NCBI GenBank assembly: GCA_910588745.1
Contig: CAJURK010000033.1
Location: 1-35,552, forward strand
DNA: 35,552 nucleotides
Origin: an uncultured Dorea sp.
Lineage (GTDB): Bacteria; Bacillota; Clostridia; Lachnospirales; Lachnospiraceae
Direction of reading: 5' to 3'
Both the position numbers and the translations under genes were made by a program. This document shows positions 26,110-33,072 of this stretch, piece by piece; the stretch's first letter is position 1; the number at the start of each line of letters is the position of its first letter. The notes beneath the pieces are model-generated. The model saw nothing but the letters and a program-made list of their open reading frames with translations, was not told where the DNA came from and ran no database searches.

Positions 26110-26556
26110 ATGATTCGGATAATGACGATGAAGGACTATGACGAGGTGTACGCCCTGTGGAAGAAAATACGCGGATTTGGGATTCGGAGTATCGACGATT
26201 CTAGAGAAGGCGTGGAGCGGTTTTTGAAGCGGAATCCTACTACCAGCGTTGTGGCCGTGGAGGATGGAAGGATTGTAGGCAGTATCTTGTGCGGACACGA
26301 CGGGAGACGGGGATGTTTCTACCATGTGTGTGTGGACGCCGCTTACCGGAGACAGGGAATTGGCAAGGCAATGGTGGTTGCTTCTATGGAGGCGCTGAAG
26401 GAAGAGCAGATTAACAAAGTTTGCCTGATTGCATTTACAAGAAACGACGTAGGAAACGCGTTCTGGAATACCATCGGATGGACCAGGAGGCTGGATTTAA
26501 ACTACTATGATTTTACGCTGAATGAGGAAAATATTACGGCGTTCAATGAACAGTAA
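26110..26556 (+). CDS. GNAT family N-acetyltransferase
   Basis: The 148-residue product is a single GNAT domain. The acetyl-CoA pyrophosphate loop RRQGIGKAMV lies at about residues 77-86, preceded by the strand FYHVCVDAAY and followed by KVCLIAFTRNDVGNAFWNTI, where the N-x-x-x-x-F-W pattern closes the fold. It sits between argC and argJ, 35 bases after argC and 19 bases before the argJ start. An AGAAAGAGG ribosome site precedes ATG 26110. The location makes a role in arginine metabolism likely, perhaps as a short acetylglutamate synthase that tops up the cycle. That function is inferred from context only; general acetylation is equally possible from sequence alone. Confidence 0.85.
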   Translation: MIRIMTMKDYDEVYALWKKIRGFGIRSIDDSREGVERFLKRNPTTSVVAVEDGRIVGSILCGHDGRRGCFYHVCVDAAYRRQGIGKAMVVASMEALKEEQINKVCLIAFTRNDVGNAFWNTIGWTRRLDLNYYDFTLNEENITAFNEQ

Positions 26557-26575
26557 TCAAGAAAGGGTGATTGAA

Positions 26576-27799
26576 ATGGAAATAGTGAAAGGCGGCGTAA
26601 CAGCGGCAAAAGGATTTGAGGCGGCCAGTACGGCGGCAGGAATTAAATATCAGAATCGAACCGACATGGCGTTGGTTTACAGCCAGGTACCCTGCGTGAC
26701 TGCAGGAACATTTACAACGAACCTGGTAAAGGCGGCTCCGGTGAAATGGGATAAGCAGGTGGTAGACAGTGGAAAGAAATCCCAGGCTGTTATTGTAAAC
26801 TCTGGAATTGCGAACGCGTGTACCGGCGCAGAGGGGTTTGGATATTGCCAGGAGACTGCTAAGGCGGCGGCAGACTGCCTGCAAATCGACGCGGAGGGCG
26901 TTCTGATTGGATCGACCGGAGTGATCGGAAAACAGATGCCGATCGGAAAACTGACGGCAGGAATTGAAGCAATGGCGGGAAAGAAAAATAGTTCTCTCAC
27001 GAACGGTACAGAAGCCGCAAAGGCCATCATGACGACTGACACTTGCGAGAAAGAGCTTGCGGTAACCATTCAGTTGGGGGGCAGGACGGTCACGCTTGGC
27101 GGGATGGCGAAAGGATCCGGCATGATTCACCCGAATATGTGTACCATGCTTGCATTTGTTACAACAGACGCCGTCATTACAAAAGAAGCCCTGCAGAAAG
27201 CTTTGAGCGAAGACGTGACGGATACGTATAATATGATTTCCGTAGACGGGGATACATCCACCAACGATACGGCGCTTCTTTTGGCGAACGGGATGGCGGA
27301 AAATCCATTAATTGAGTATGGAACAGAAGATTACCAAGAATTTAAGAAAGCCCTTCACGTAATCAATGAATATCTGGCGAAAAAAATTGCCGGCGACGGC
27401 GAAGGAGCTACGGCGCTCTTTGAGGCAAAGGTGGTCGGGGCAGATACAAAAGAACAGGCAAAGACCCTGGCAAAAGCAATCGTATGCTCGAACCTGACCA
27501 AGGCGGCTATAGCGGGCCATGACGCGAACTGGGGAAGAATACTGTGCGCCATGGGGTACTCCGGAGCGCAGTTTGACCCAGAAAAAGTAGATTTATATTT
27601 TGAGAGCAAAGCCGGAAAAATCCAGATTATCGAGAACGGCGCCGCGGTAGATTACAGCGAAGAAGAAGCTACCAAGATCCTGTCCGAGCCGGAAGTCGCC
27701 GCTATAGCGGACGTAAAGCAGGGCAATCAGACCGCCGCGGCCTGGGGATGCGATCTGACGCATGGTTACATTGACATCAACGCAGACTACAGAAGTTAG
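26576..27799 (+). CDS. argJ: Glutamate N-acetyltransferase / amino-acid acetyltransferase
   Basis: ArgJ moves the acetyl group from N-acetylornithine to glutamate, and in bifunctional forms also uses acetyl-CoA. The 407-residue precursor self-cleaves before a threonine. The site is in KGSGMIHPNMCTMLAFVTTD near residue 190, where C-T-M-L stands for the usual A-T-M-L, keeping the nucleophile Thr. Other family blocks are VIVNSGIANACTGAEG and AIAGHDANWGRILCAMGYSG. The frame extends upstream to 26522 inside the GNAT gene, but ATG 26576 has a ribosome site (GAAAGGGTG) and fits the family start (MEIVKGGVTAAKGF). Confidence 0.95.
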   Translation: MEIVKGGVTAAKGFEAASTAAGIKYQNRTDMALVYSQVPCVTAGTFTTNLVKAAPVKWDKQVVDSGKKSQAVIVNSGIANACTGAEGFGYCQETAKAAADCLQIDAEGVLIGSTGVIGKQMPIGKLTAGIEAMAGKKNSSLTNGTEAAKAIMTTDTCEKELAVTIQLGGRTVTLGGMAKGSGMIHPNMCTMLAFVTTDAVITKEALQKALSEDVTDTYNMISVDGDTSTNDTALLLANGMAENPLIEYGTEDYQEFKKALHVINEYLAKKIAGDGEGATALFEAKVVGADTKEQAKTLAKAIVCSNLTKAAIAGHDANWGRILCAMGYSGAQFDPEKVDLYFESKAGKIQIIENGAAVDYSEEEATKILSEPEVAAIADVKQGNQTAAAWGCDLTHGYIDINADYRS

Positions 27800-27829
27800 C
27801 CTCACATACCAAAAATAAGGAGCTAAAAC

Positions 27830-28726
27830 ATGGATAAGAGTATGCAGAAATATCTGGATAAAGCGGAGGTACTTATCGAAGCCCTCCCCTATATCCAGCG
27901 GTTTAACCGAAAAGTAATTGTTGTGAAATACGGCGGAAGCGCCATGGTAGACGAAGAATTAAAGAAGCAGGTCATCGAGGACGTGACACTTTTGAAACTG
28001 GTTGGCTTTAAGCCGATCATTGTACATGGCGGCGGCAAGGAGATCAGCCGCTGGGTCGGCAAAGTAGGCATGGAACCCAAATTTATCAACGGTCTTAGAG
28101 TGACCGACGAGGCGACGATGGAGCTTGCGGAGATGGTGCTTGGCAAGGTGAATAAGGAGCTTGTCCAGCTTGTCCAGGGACTTGGCGTCCGGGCTATTGG
28201 GGTGAGCGGCAAGGACGGCGGATTGTTAAAAGTTACGAAGAAATATTCCGGCGGCGAGGATATCGGCTTTGTAGGGGAAGTGCAGAAAGTAAACGCGGAG
28301 ATTTTATGGGATCTTTTGGAAAAAGATTTTTTACCCATTGTATGCCCTGTGGGAATGGACGAGGCATTTCAAACGTTCAATATCAATGCGGACGACGCAG
28401 CCTGCGCCATTGCGCGGGCGATGAATGCAGAGAAACTGGCATTCCTTACGGATATCGAGGGCGTTTACAAGGATCCCGGCGATCCGGAGACGCTGATTTC
28501 CGAGCTTCAGATTTCAGAGGCAAGAAAGCTGATGGAGGATGGCTTTATTGGCGGCGGAATGCTCCCGAAATTAAATAATTGTATTGACGCGATTGAAAAC
28601 GGCGTTTCCAGAGTGCATATTCTGGACGGAAGAATCGCCCACTGCCTTCTTTTGGAGATATTTACCAATAAAGGAATCGGAACGGCTATTTTAAGGGACG
28701 GGGAAGAAATGTATTCTGCAAAATAG
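27830..28726 (+). CDS. argB: Acetylglutamate kinase
   Basis: The enzyme phosphorylates N-acetylglutamate, the second step and usual feedback point of arginine synthesis. The 298-residue product has VVKYGGSAM near residue 30, IIVHGGGKEISRW near residue 63 with the glycine-rich substrate loop, the INADDAACAIARAMNAEKL stretch and LTDIEGVYKD. The N-terminal extension (about 20 residues forming a helix, MDKSMQKYLDKAEVLIEAL) is typical of arginine-inhibited hexameric forms. A ribosome site (AAGGAG) precedes ATG 27830. It is the last arg gene here; argD and argF, often next, are absent from the window. Confidence 0.97.
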   Translation: MDKSMQKYLDKAEVLIEALPYIQRFNRKVIVVKYGGSAMVDEELKKQVIEDVTLLKLVGFKPIIVHGGGKEISRWVGKVGMEPKFINGLRVTDEATMELAEMVLGKVNKELVQLVQGLGVRAIGVSGKDGGLLKVTKKYSGGEDIGFVGEVQKVNAEILWDLLEKDFLPIVCPVGMDEAFQTFNINADDAACAIARAMNAEKLAFLTDIEGVYKDPGDPETLISELQISEARKLMEDGFIGGGMLPKLNNCIDAIENGVSRVHILDGRIAHCLLLEIFTNKGIGTAILRDGEEMYSAK

Positions 28727-28746
28727 TTTCTAGATTGCGCAGGCTT

Positions 28747-28826
28747 AAAAAACCAATGATTGGATATACTAGTAGAAAGATTGTTTTCGGAACAGACAGG
28801 GAGGTATATTCAATGATTGGTTTTTT
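28747..28826 (+). promoter_or_regulatory. Inverted repeat enclosing the start of the YdcZ-type gene
   Basis: Bases 28747-28762 (aaaaaaccaatgattg) can pair with 28811-28826 (caatgattggtttttt) at 15 of 16 positions. The 48-base loop holds the ribosome site, and the 3' arm contains the ATG at 28813 and a T6 run. Such a stem could hide the start codon or act as a terminator. It may also be chance, since both arms contain the same 10-bp direct repeat. Confidence 0.4.
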
Positions 28827-29244
28827 CATTGCGCTTTTATCCGGGGCGCTTATGAGCGTTCAGGGAGTATTCAACACACAGGTAACAAAAACGGCGGGAA
28901 TATGGGTCAGCAACGGCTGGGTACAGTTCAGCGCGTTCTTGCTGTGCGCCGCGGTGTGGCTGTTTACCGGAAGGGAGTCGATTGGCGAACTTGCGAAGGT
29001 GGAGCCGAAATATATGCTTTTGGGAGGCGTAATCGGCGCCGGGATTACCTGGACGGTTATTAAGAGTATGGAGCAGCTCGGGCCGGCCAAAGCTGCGCTT
29101 TTGATTGTAATCGCGCAGCTCATCGTAGCTTATGTGATAGAACTTTTGGGTCTGTTCGGCGTGGATAAGGAACCCTTGGAGTGGCGCAAGGTAGGCGGTA
29201 TGGCGTTGGCGTTAATTGGAGTTGCAATTTTTCAATGGAAATAG
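28813..29244 (+). CDS. YdcZ/DUF606-type small membrane transporter
   Basis: The 143-residue protein has four or five membrane helices and the DUF606 (PF04657) pattern: MIGFFIALLSGALMSVQGVF, then NTQVTKTAGIWVSNGWVQF and WTVIKSMEQLGPAKAALLIV. These are half-size relatives of the drug/metabolite transporters, usually acting as dimers; the substrate is unknown. The frame extends up to 28735, but ATG 28813 follows AGGGAGG and begins at the natural first helix. An inverted repeat pairs the leader with the start codon region. It follows argB by 86 bases and may be a separate unit. Confidence 0.85.
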   Translation: MIGFFIALLSGALMSVQGVFNTQVTKTAGIWVSNGWVQFSAFLLCAAVWLFTGRESIGELAKVEPKYMLLGGVIGAGITWTVIKSMEQLGPAKAALLIVIAQLIVAYVIELLGLFGVDKEPLEWRKVGGMALALIGVAIFQWK

Positions 29245-29310
29245 TAAAATAATTATGTCTAGGCATAAGGAGGGCATTTACAGTATCGACAAGCTGTAAA
29301 GGAGGATATT

Positions 29311-29967
29311 ATGCAGGACGTAAGGAAAAGAATAACGGTCCTTCTGCTTTTTGCAGTTTTATGTATTACGGGCTGCGGCGAAGAAAGCGAAGGCGCCGGG
29401 CTGGATGAGATTCAGGCACAATCTGAGAAAGAGCCGGATGCTAAGGATGACGGACGTTCCGAGGCCTCGGGAAAAGCGCAGGAAACTTGGGAAACGTTGG
29501 AAGAAGGCTCGGGGCCAGAAGGGAAGATCTGCGTATTTGTATGCGGAGAAGTGGCAAGTCCGGGGGTATACGAACTTGCCTCGGACAGCCGGATTTATCA
29601 GGCTGTGGAAGCGGCGGGCGGTCTGCTTGATTCGGCGGCGGGAGACTATGTGAATCAGGCGGAACGAATGGCGGACGGGCAGCGTATCTATATCCCTTCG
29701 CTCGAGGAAGCCCGAACGGGCGTACCGGAGCCGGCCGGCGCCGGAGGAGGCGCGCAAAAGCCGGCGAATTCGGATGGGAAAGTGAATTTAAATACTGCCG
29801 GTAAAGAAGAACTGATGACACTGACCGGAATTGGGGAGAAGAAAGCGGAAGCGATTATTTCGTACCGCGACGCCAGCGGAGGCTTTGGGAGTATTGACGA
29901 GCTGATGCAGGTGGAGGGAATCAAAGAAGGAACCTTTGAAAAGATTAAAGAGGATATTGTGATATAA
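29311..29967 (+). CDS. comEA: ComEA-like DNA-binding lipoprotein
   Basis: ComEA binds double-stranded DNA outside the membrane during natural DNA uptake. The 218-residue product has a lipobox (CITGC, Cys22), an acidic linker to about residue 65, an SLBB-type domain (GKICVFVCGEVASPGVYELA at about 71-90) and a C-terminal helix-hairpin-helix pair: VNLNTAGKEELMTLTGIGEK followed by DELMQVEGIKEGTFEKIK. ComEA in Bacillus is held by a membrane helix, so the lipid anchor is a variation. ATG 29311 has AAAGGAGGATATT before it. It is the first of five tightly packed genes that end with comEC. Confidence 0.92.
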   Translation: MQDVRKRITVLLLFAVLCITGCGEESEGAGLDEIQAQSEKEPDAKDDGRSEASGKAQETWETLEEGSGPEGKICVFVCGEVASPGVYELASDSRIYQAVEAAGGLLDSAAGDYVNQAERMADGQRIYIPSLEEARTGVPEPAGAGGGAQKPANSDGKVNLNTAGKEELMTLTGIGEKKAEAIISYRDASGGFGSIDELMQVEGIKEGTFEKIKEDIVI

Positions 29968-29977
29968 GGGAGCGCAA

Positions 29978-30664
29978 ATGGGTAAGAGAGTATTGGTTGT
30001 AGACGACGAGAAGCTGATTGTAAAGGGAATCCGGTTCAGCTTAGAGCAGGATGATATGAAAGTGGACTGCGCGTACGACGGAGAAGAAGCGTTAAAGCTT
30101 GCCAGGGAGAATGAATACGATATGATTCTTCTGGATATCATGCTGCCAAAGCTGGACGGCTTTGAGGTGTGCAGGCAGATCAGAGAGTATTCGGATGTGC
30201 CGGTTATCATGCTGACGGCCAAGGGAGAGGATATGGACAAGATTCTGGGGTTGGAGTACGGTGCAGACGACTACATAACAAAGCCGTTTAATATTCTGGA
30301 GGTAAAGGCCAGAATTAAGGCGATCATGCGCCGCGTAGGAAGGAAGTCGGGAGGAAGCGGCGACCGGATAATTCAGAAGGGCAGTATGAAGATTGACTGC
30401 GAGAGCAGGAGAGTATTTATAGGGGAGAAGGAAGTGAATCTGACTGCGAAGGAATTTGACTTGTTAGAATTGCTTGCGATGAACCCGAATAAGGTATACA
30501 GCAGGGAGAATCTCCTGAATATTGTCTGGGGTTACGAGTATCCCGGAGATGCCAGAACCGTGGACGTGCATATCCGCAGGCTCAGGGAAAAGATTGAGCT
30601 GCATCCAAGCGATCCGAAGTATGTGTATACAAAGTGGGGAGTTGGTTACTATTTTAGGGGTTAA
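29978..30664 (+). CDS. OmpR-type response regulator
   Basis: The 228-residue product has a receiver domain with the acidic pair Asp10/Asp11, the phospho-acceptor Asp53 in MILLDIMLPKLDGFE, Thr in VIMLTAKGED and Lys in DYITKPF. A winged-helix DNA-binding domain follows (LTAKEFDLLELLAMNPNKVY and TVDVHIRRLREKIE). It therefore acts as a phosphorylation-controlled transcription factor. It starts ten bases after comEA, behind AAGGGAGCG, and its end meets the next gene, the partner kinase. The target genes are unknown; the location suggests the comE genes or cell-envelope functions. Confidence 0.95.
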   Translation: MGKRVLVVDDEKLIVKGIRFSLEQDDMKVDCAYDGEEALKLARENEYDMILLDIMLPKLDGFEVCRQIREYSDVPVIMLTAKGEDMDKILGLEYGADDYITKPFNILEVKARIKAIMRRVGRKSGGSGDRIIQKGSMKIDCESRRVFIGEKEVNLTAKEFDLLELLAMNPNKVYSRENLLNIVWGYEYPGDARTVDVHIRRLREKIELHPSDPKYVYTKWGVGYYFRG

Positions 30665-32087
30665 GCGTTATCTGAAATTCAAGTTTTTCAAGAGCCTGCG
30701 CTTTTTCATCATTTTGCTTTTGATGCTGGTAGGTATCATTCCCTGCGTGGTGATGAAGGCAATGGTTCTTGAAAGCTATGAGAAACGGGCAGTTGACGTA
30801 CGAACTGCGGAGATTCAAAATCAATGTACGATTCTATGCAATCAGCTTGGCAGTTCCCGTTATTCGGAAAACGGGGTGTCCGAGATTATCCAGTCTGAAT
30901 TGATACAGTTATCCAATATTTACAACGGGCGGATTATGGTAGTAAATGATGATTTTATCATTGCGGAAGATACGTACCGTCTGGAAAAGGGCAAGACAAT
31001 GGTGTCGGAAGATGTGATCAATAGCTTCAACGGGCAGGTTGTCAGCCGCTATGACAAAAAAAACCGGTTTATTGAGGTGGCCGCCCCGATCAAGGCGGAG
31101 GATGACGAGCAGATTTTAGGCGTGATGCTGGTCAGTGTTTCAACAGATACCATAGCGGCCACCAAGGCGCTCCTTGGAAAGAAAGCGAACCTAACGGAAC
31201 TGATTATGATTCTGGTGGTTACGGCGGCCGCCGTTTGTCTGGGGACGGTTATGGTGCGGCCATTTGCGAAGATTACCAAATCAATCGGAGATTTGACGGA
31301 CGGATATGATACGGATTATCTGCATGTGTACACCTATGAGGAGACCGGGCTGATCTCAGAGGCGTTTAATAAAATGCTTGTCCGGCTGAAAAGCCTGGAT
31401 GAATCCAGGCAGGAATTTGTGTCAAATGTGTCCCATGAACTAAAGACTCCGCTTACCTCAATGAAGGTGCTGTCCGACTCTATTCTGATGCAGAAGGACG
31501 CCCCGGTTGAACTATATCAGGAATTTATGGGGGATTTGTCAGAGGAGATTGAGCGGGAGAACAAGATTATCAATGATTTGCTGTCGCTGGTGAAGATGGA
31601 TAAGACAGCGGCGGATATGACCATTAAGTCTGAAAATATCAATGAGGTAATTGAGCGGATACTGAAACGTATGCAGCCGCTGGCGGCGGAGGCCAATATT
31701 GAAGTTATGTACGAGAGTTTCCGGCCGGTAACTGCGGAGATCGACGAAGTGAAGCTGTCTCTGGCGGTGACGAATCTTGTGGAAAACGCCATCAAATATA
31801 ATAATGAGGATGGATGGGTGCATGTATCTTTGAATGCGGACCACAAATATTTTTATATCGAAATCGCGGATTCCGGAATCGGGATTCCGGAGGGAGAGAC
31901 GGAGCATATATTTGAGAGATTTTACCGGGTGGATAAATCTCATTCCCGGGAAATCGGCGGGACAGGATTGGGACTTTCTATTGCGCGGAACGCGGTGGTT
32001 ATGCACAGAGGGGCGATTAAGGTGTTCAGCCAGCCGGGAGAGGGTACGACCTTTACCGTAAGGATTCCGATTAATTATGCGGGATAA
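30642..32087 (+). CDS. Sensor histidine kinase
   Basis: The product (about 480 residues) has an N-terminal membrane helix (FFIILLLMLVGIIPCVVM), an extracellular region of about 140 residues, a second helix (LIMILVVTAAAVCLGTVMV) and a HAMP segment. The HisKA box is VSNVSHELKTPLTSM, with the phosphorylated His near residue 265. The ATPase domain holds NLVENAIKYN, DSGIGIPEG and GGTGLGLSIA. The start is uncertain. No ATG or GTG fits: TTG 30642 overlaps the regulator gene, and CTG 30672 lies 11 bases behind AGGGG. Either one couples translation to the regulator. It should phosphorylate the response regulator just upstream; the signal is unknown. Confidence 0.92.
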   Translation: MVTILGVKRYLKFKFFKSLRFFIILLLMLVGIIPCVVMKAMVLESYEKRAVDVRTAEIQNQCTILCNQLGSSRYSENGVSEIIQSELIQLSNIYNGRIMVVNDDFIIAEDTYRLEKGKTMVSEDVINSFNGQVVSRYDKKNRFIEVAAPIKAEDDEQILGVMLVSVSTDTIAATKALLGKKANLTELIMILVVTAAAVCLGTVMVRPFAKITKSIGDLTDGYDTDYLHVYTYEETGLISEAFNKMLVRLKSLDESRQEFVSNVSHELKTPLTSMKVLSDSILMQKDAPVELYQEFMGDLSEEIERENKIINDLLSLVKMDKTAADMTIKSENINEVIERILKRMQPLAAEANIEVMYESFRPVTAEIDEVKLSLAVTNLVENAIKYNNEDGWVHVSLNADHKYFYIEIADSGIGIPEGETEHIFERFYRVDKSHSREIGGTGLGLSIARNAVVMHRGAIKVFSQPGEGTTFTVRIPINYAG

Positions 32088-32157
32088 TGCGCGGCTGCCG
32101 GTAAGAATTAACAGGGCGTGTGCATAGAGCGGAGCGTTTTTGCGCGGGAGGAGCGAA

Positions 32158-33069
32158 ATGAAGAGATATGGAAGATGGATTCTGTTCCTAGCCGTTTGCT
32201 GTTTGGCAGAGGCAGGCTGTGGGAAAAAGGATGATACGGCAGATATGGAAGTATATTATCTGAATACGGAAGGTACGGCGTTGACTACAGAGGACTATGA
32301 ATGGAAATCGGAAGAGGCGGTGGAACAGATTGATGAAGTACTGAAACGGTTAAGAAAACCGCGGGATACGGTAAAGTGTACCTCGGCAATTCCGGCGGAC
32401 GTACTTATAACGGATTATCAGTTGAAGGGGAACTGTCTGGAACTTTATTTCAGCCAGGAATACGAACTCCTTGACAAACCGGAAGAAGTTTTGCTGCGGG
32501 CCGCGGTGGTGGAATCCTTAACGCAGGTGGAGCCGGTGTTTCTGGTTTGCTTCTATGTGAACGGAGAACCCTTAAAAGACAGACGCGGGGATGTGGTAGG
32601 ATATATGCGCAGCGACGATTTCGTACAAAATACGGGGGCGGCGCTGAATTCATACCAGCAGGAAGAAGTTACGCTCTACTATGCGGACGAGACTGGAAAC
32701 AGCCTGGTGGAAACAAAGATGTCTCTGCGCTATAACAGTTATATGACGATAGAAAAGGCGATTGTAGAGCAGTTGATTAAGGAGCCGGAAGTGGAGGGAA
32801 GGCGTGCAGTAATTCCTGCAGAAACAAAGCTTCTCGGTGTTTCTGTTAAAGATAACATCTGTTATGTGAATTTAAATGAAGGATTTCTTGCGCAAATACC
32901 GTTGGTCAAACCAGAGCTGAAGGTATACGCGCTGGTCAACTCTGTAATTGAGGGGGGAAACTGCAGTCAGGTTCAGATATCCATTAATGGAGATCCGGAG
33001 GTGGCGCTGGAGGGAGGACTTTCCCTAAAAAAGCCCTTTCAGGAAAATAAAACAATGGTGGAGGAATAA
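32158..33069 (+). CDS. GerMN-domain lipoprotein
   Basis: The 303-residue product starts at ATG 32158 behind GGGAGGAGCG. A signal peptide ends at Cys21 (AEAGC), so it is membrane-anchored outside. Two GerMN-type units follow, the first around residues 95-165 (VVESLTQVEPVFLVCFYVNG) and the second around 190-285 (AIVEQLIKEPEVEGRRAVIP, then ICYVNLNEGF). In B. subtilis GerM takes part in sporulation and germination, but many GerMN lipoproteins are paired with sensor kinases, so a role as accessory sensor is possible. Its stop overlaps the ribosome site of comEC. Confidence 0.85.
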   Translation: MKRYGRWILFLAVCCLAEAGCGKKDDTADMEVYYLNTEGTALTTEDYEWKSEEAVEQIDEVLKRLRKPRDTVKCTSAIPADVLITDYQLKGNCLELYFSQEYELLDKPEEVLLRAAVVESLTQVEPVFLVCFYVNGEPLKDRRGDVVGYMRSDDFVQNTGAALNSYQQEEVTLYYADETGNSLVETKMSLRYNSYMTIEKAIVEQLIKEPEVEGRRAVIPAETKLLGVSVKDNICYVNLNEGFLAQIPLVKPELKVYALVNSVIEGGNCSQVQISINGDPEVALEGGLSLKKPFQENKTMVEE

Positions 33070-33072
33070 ACT

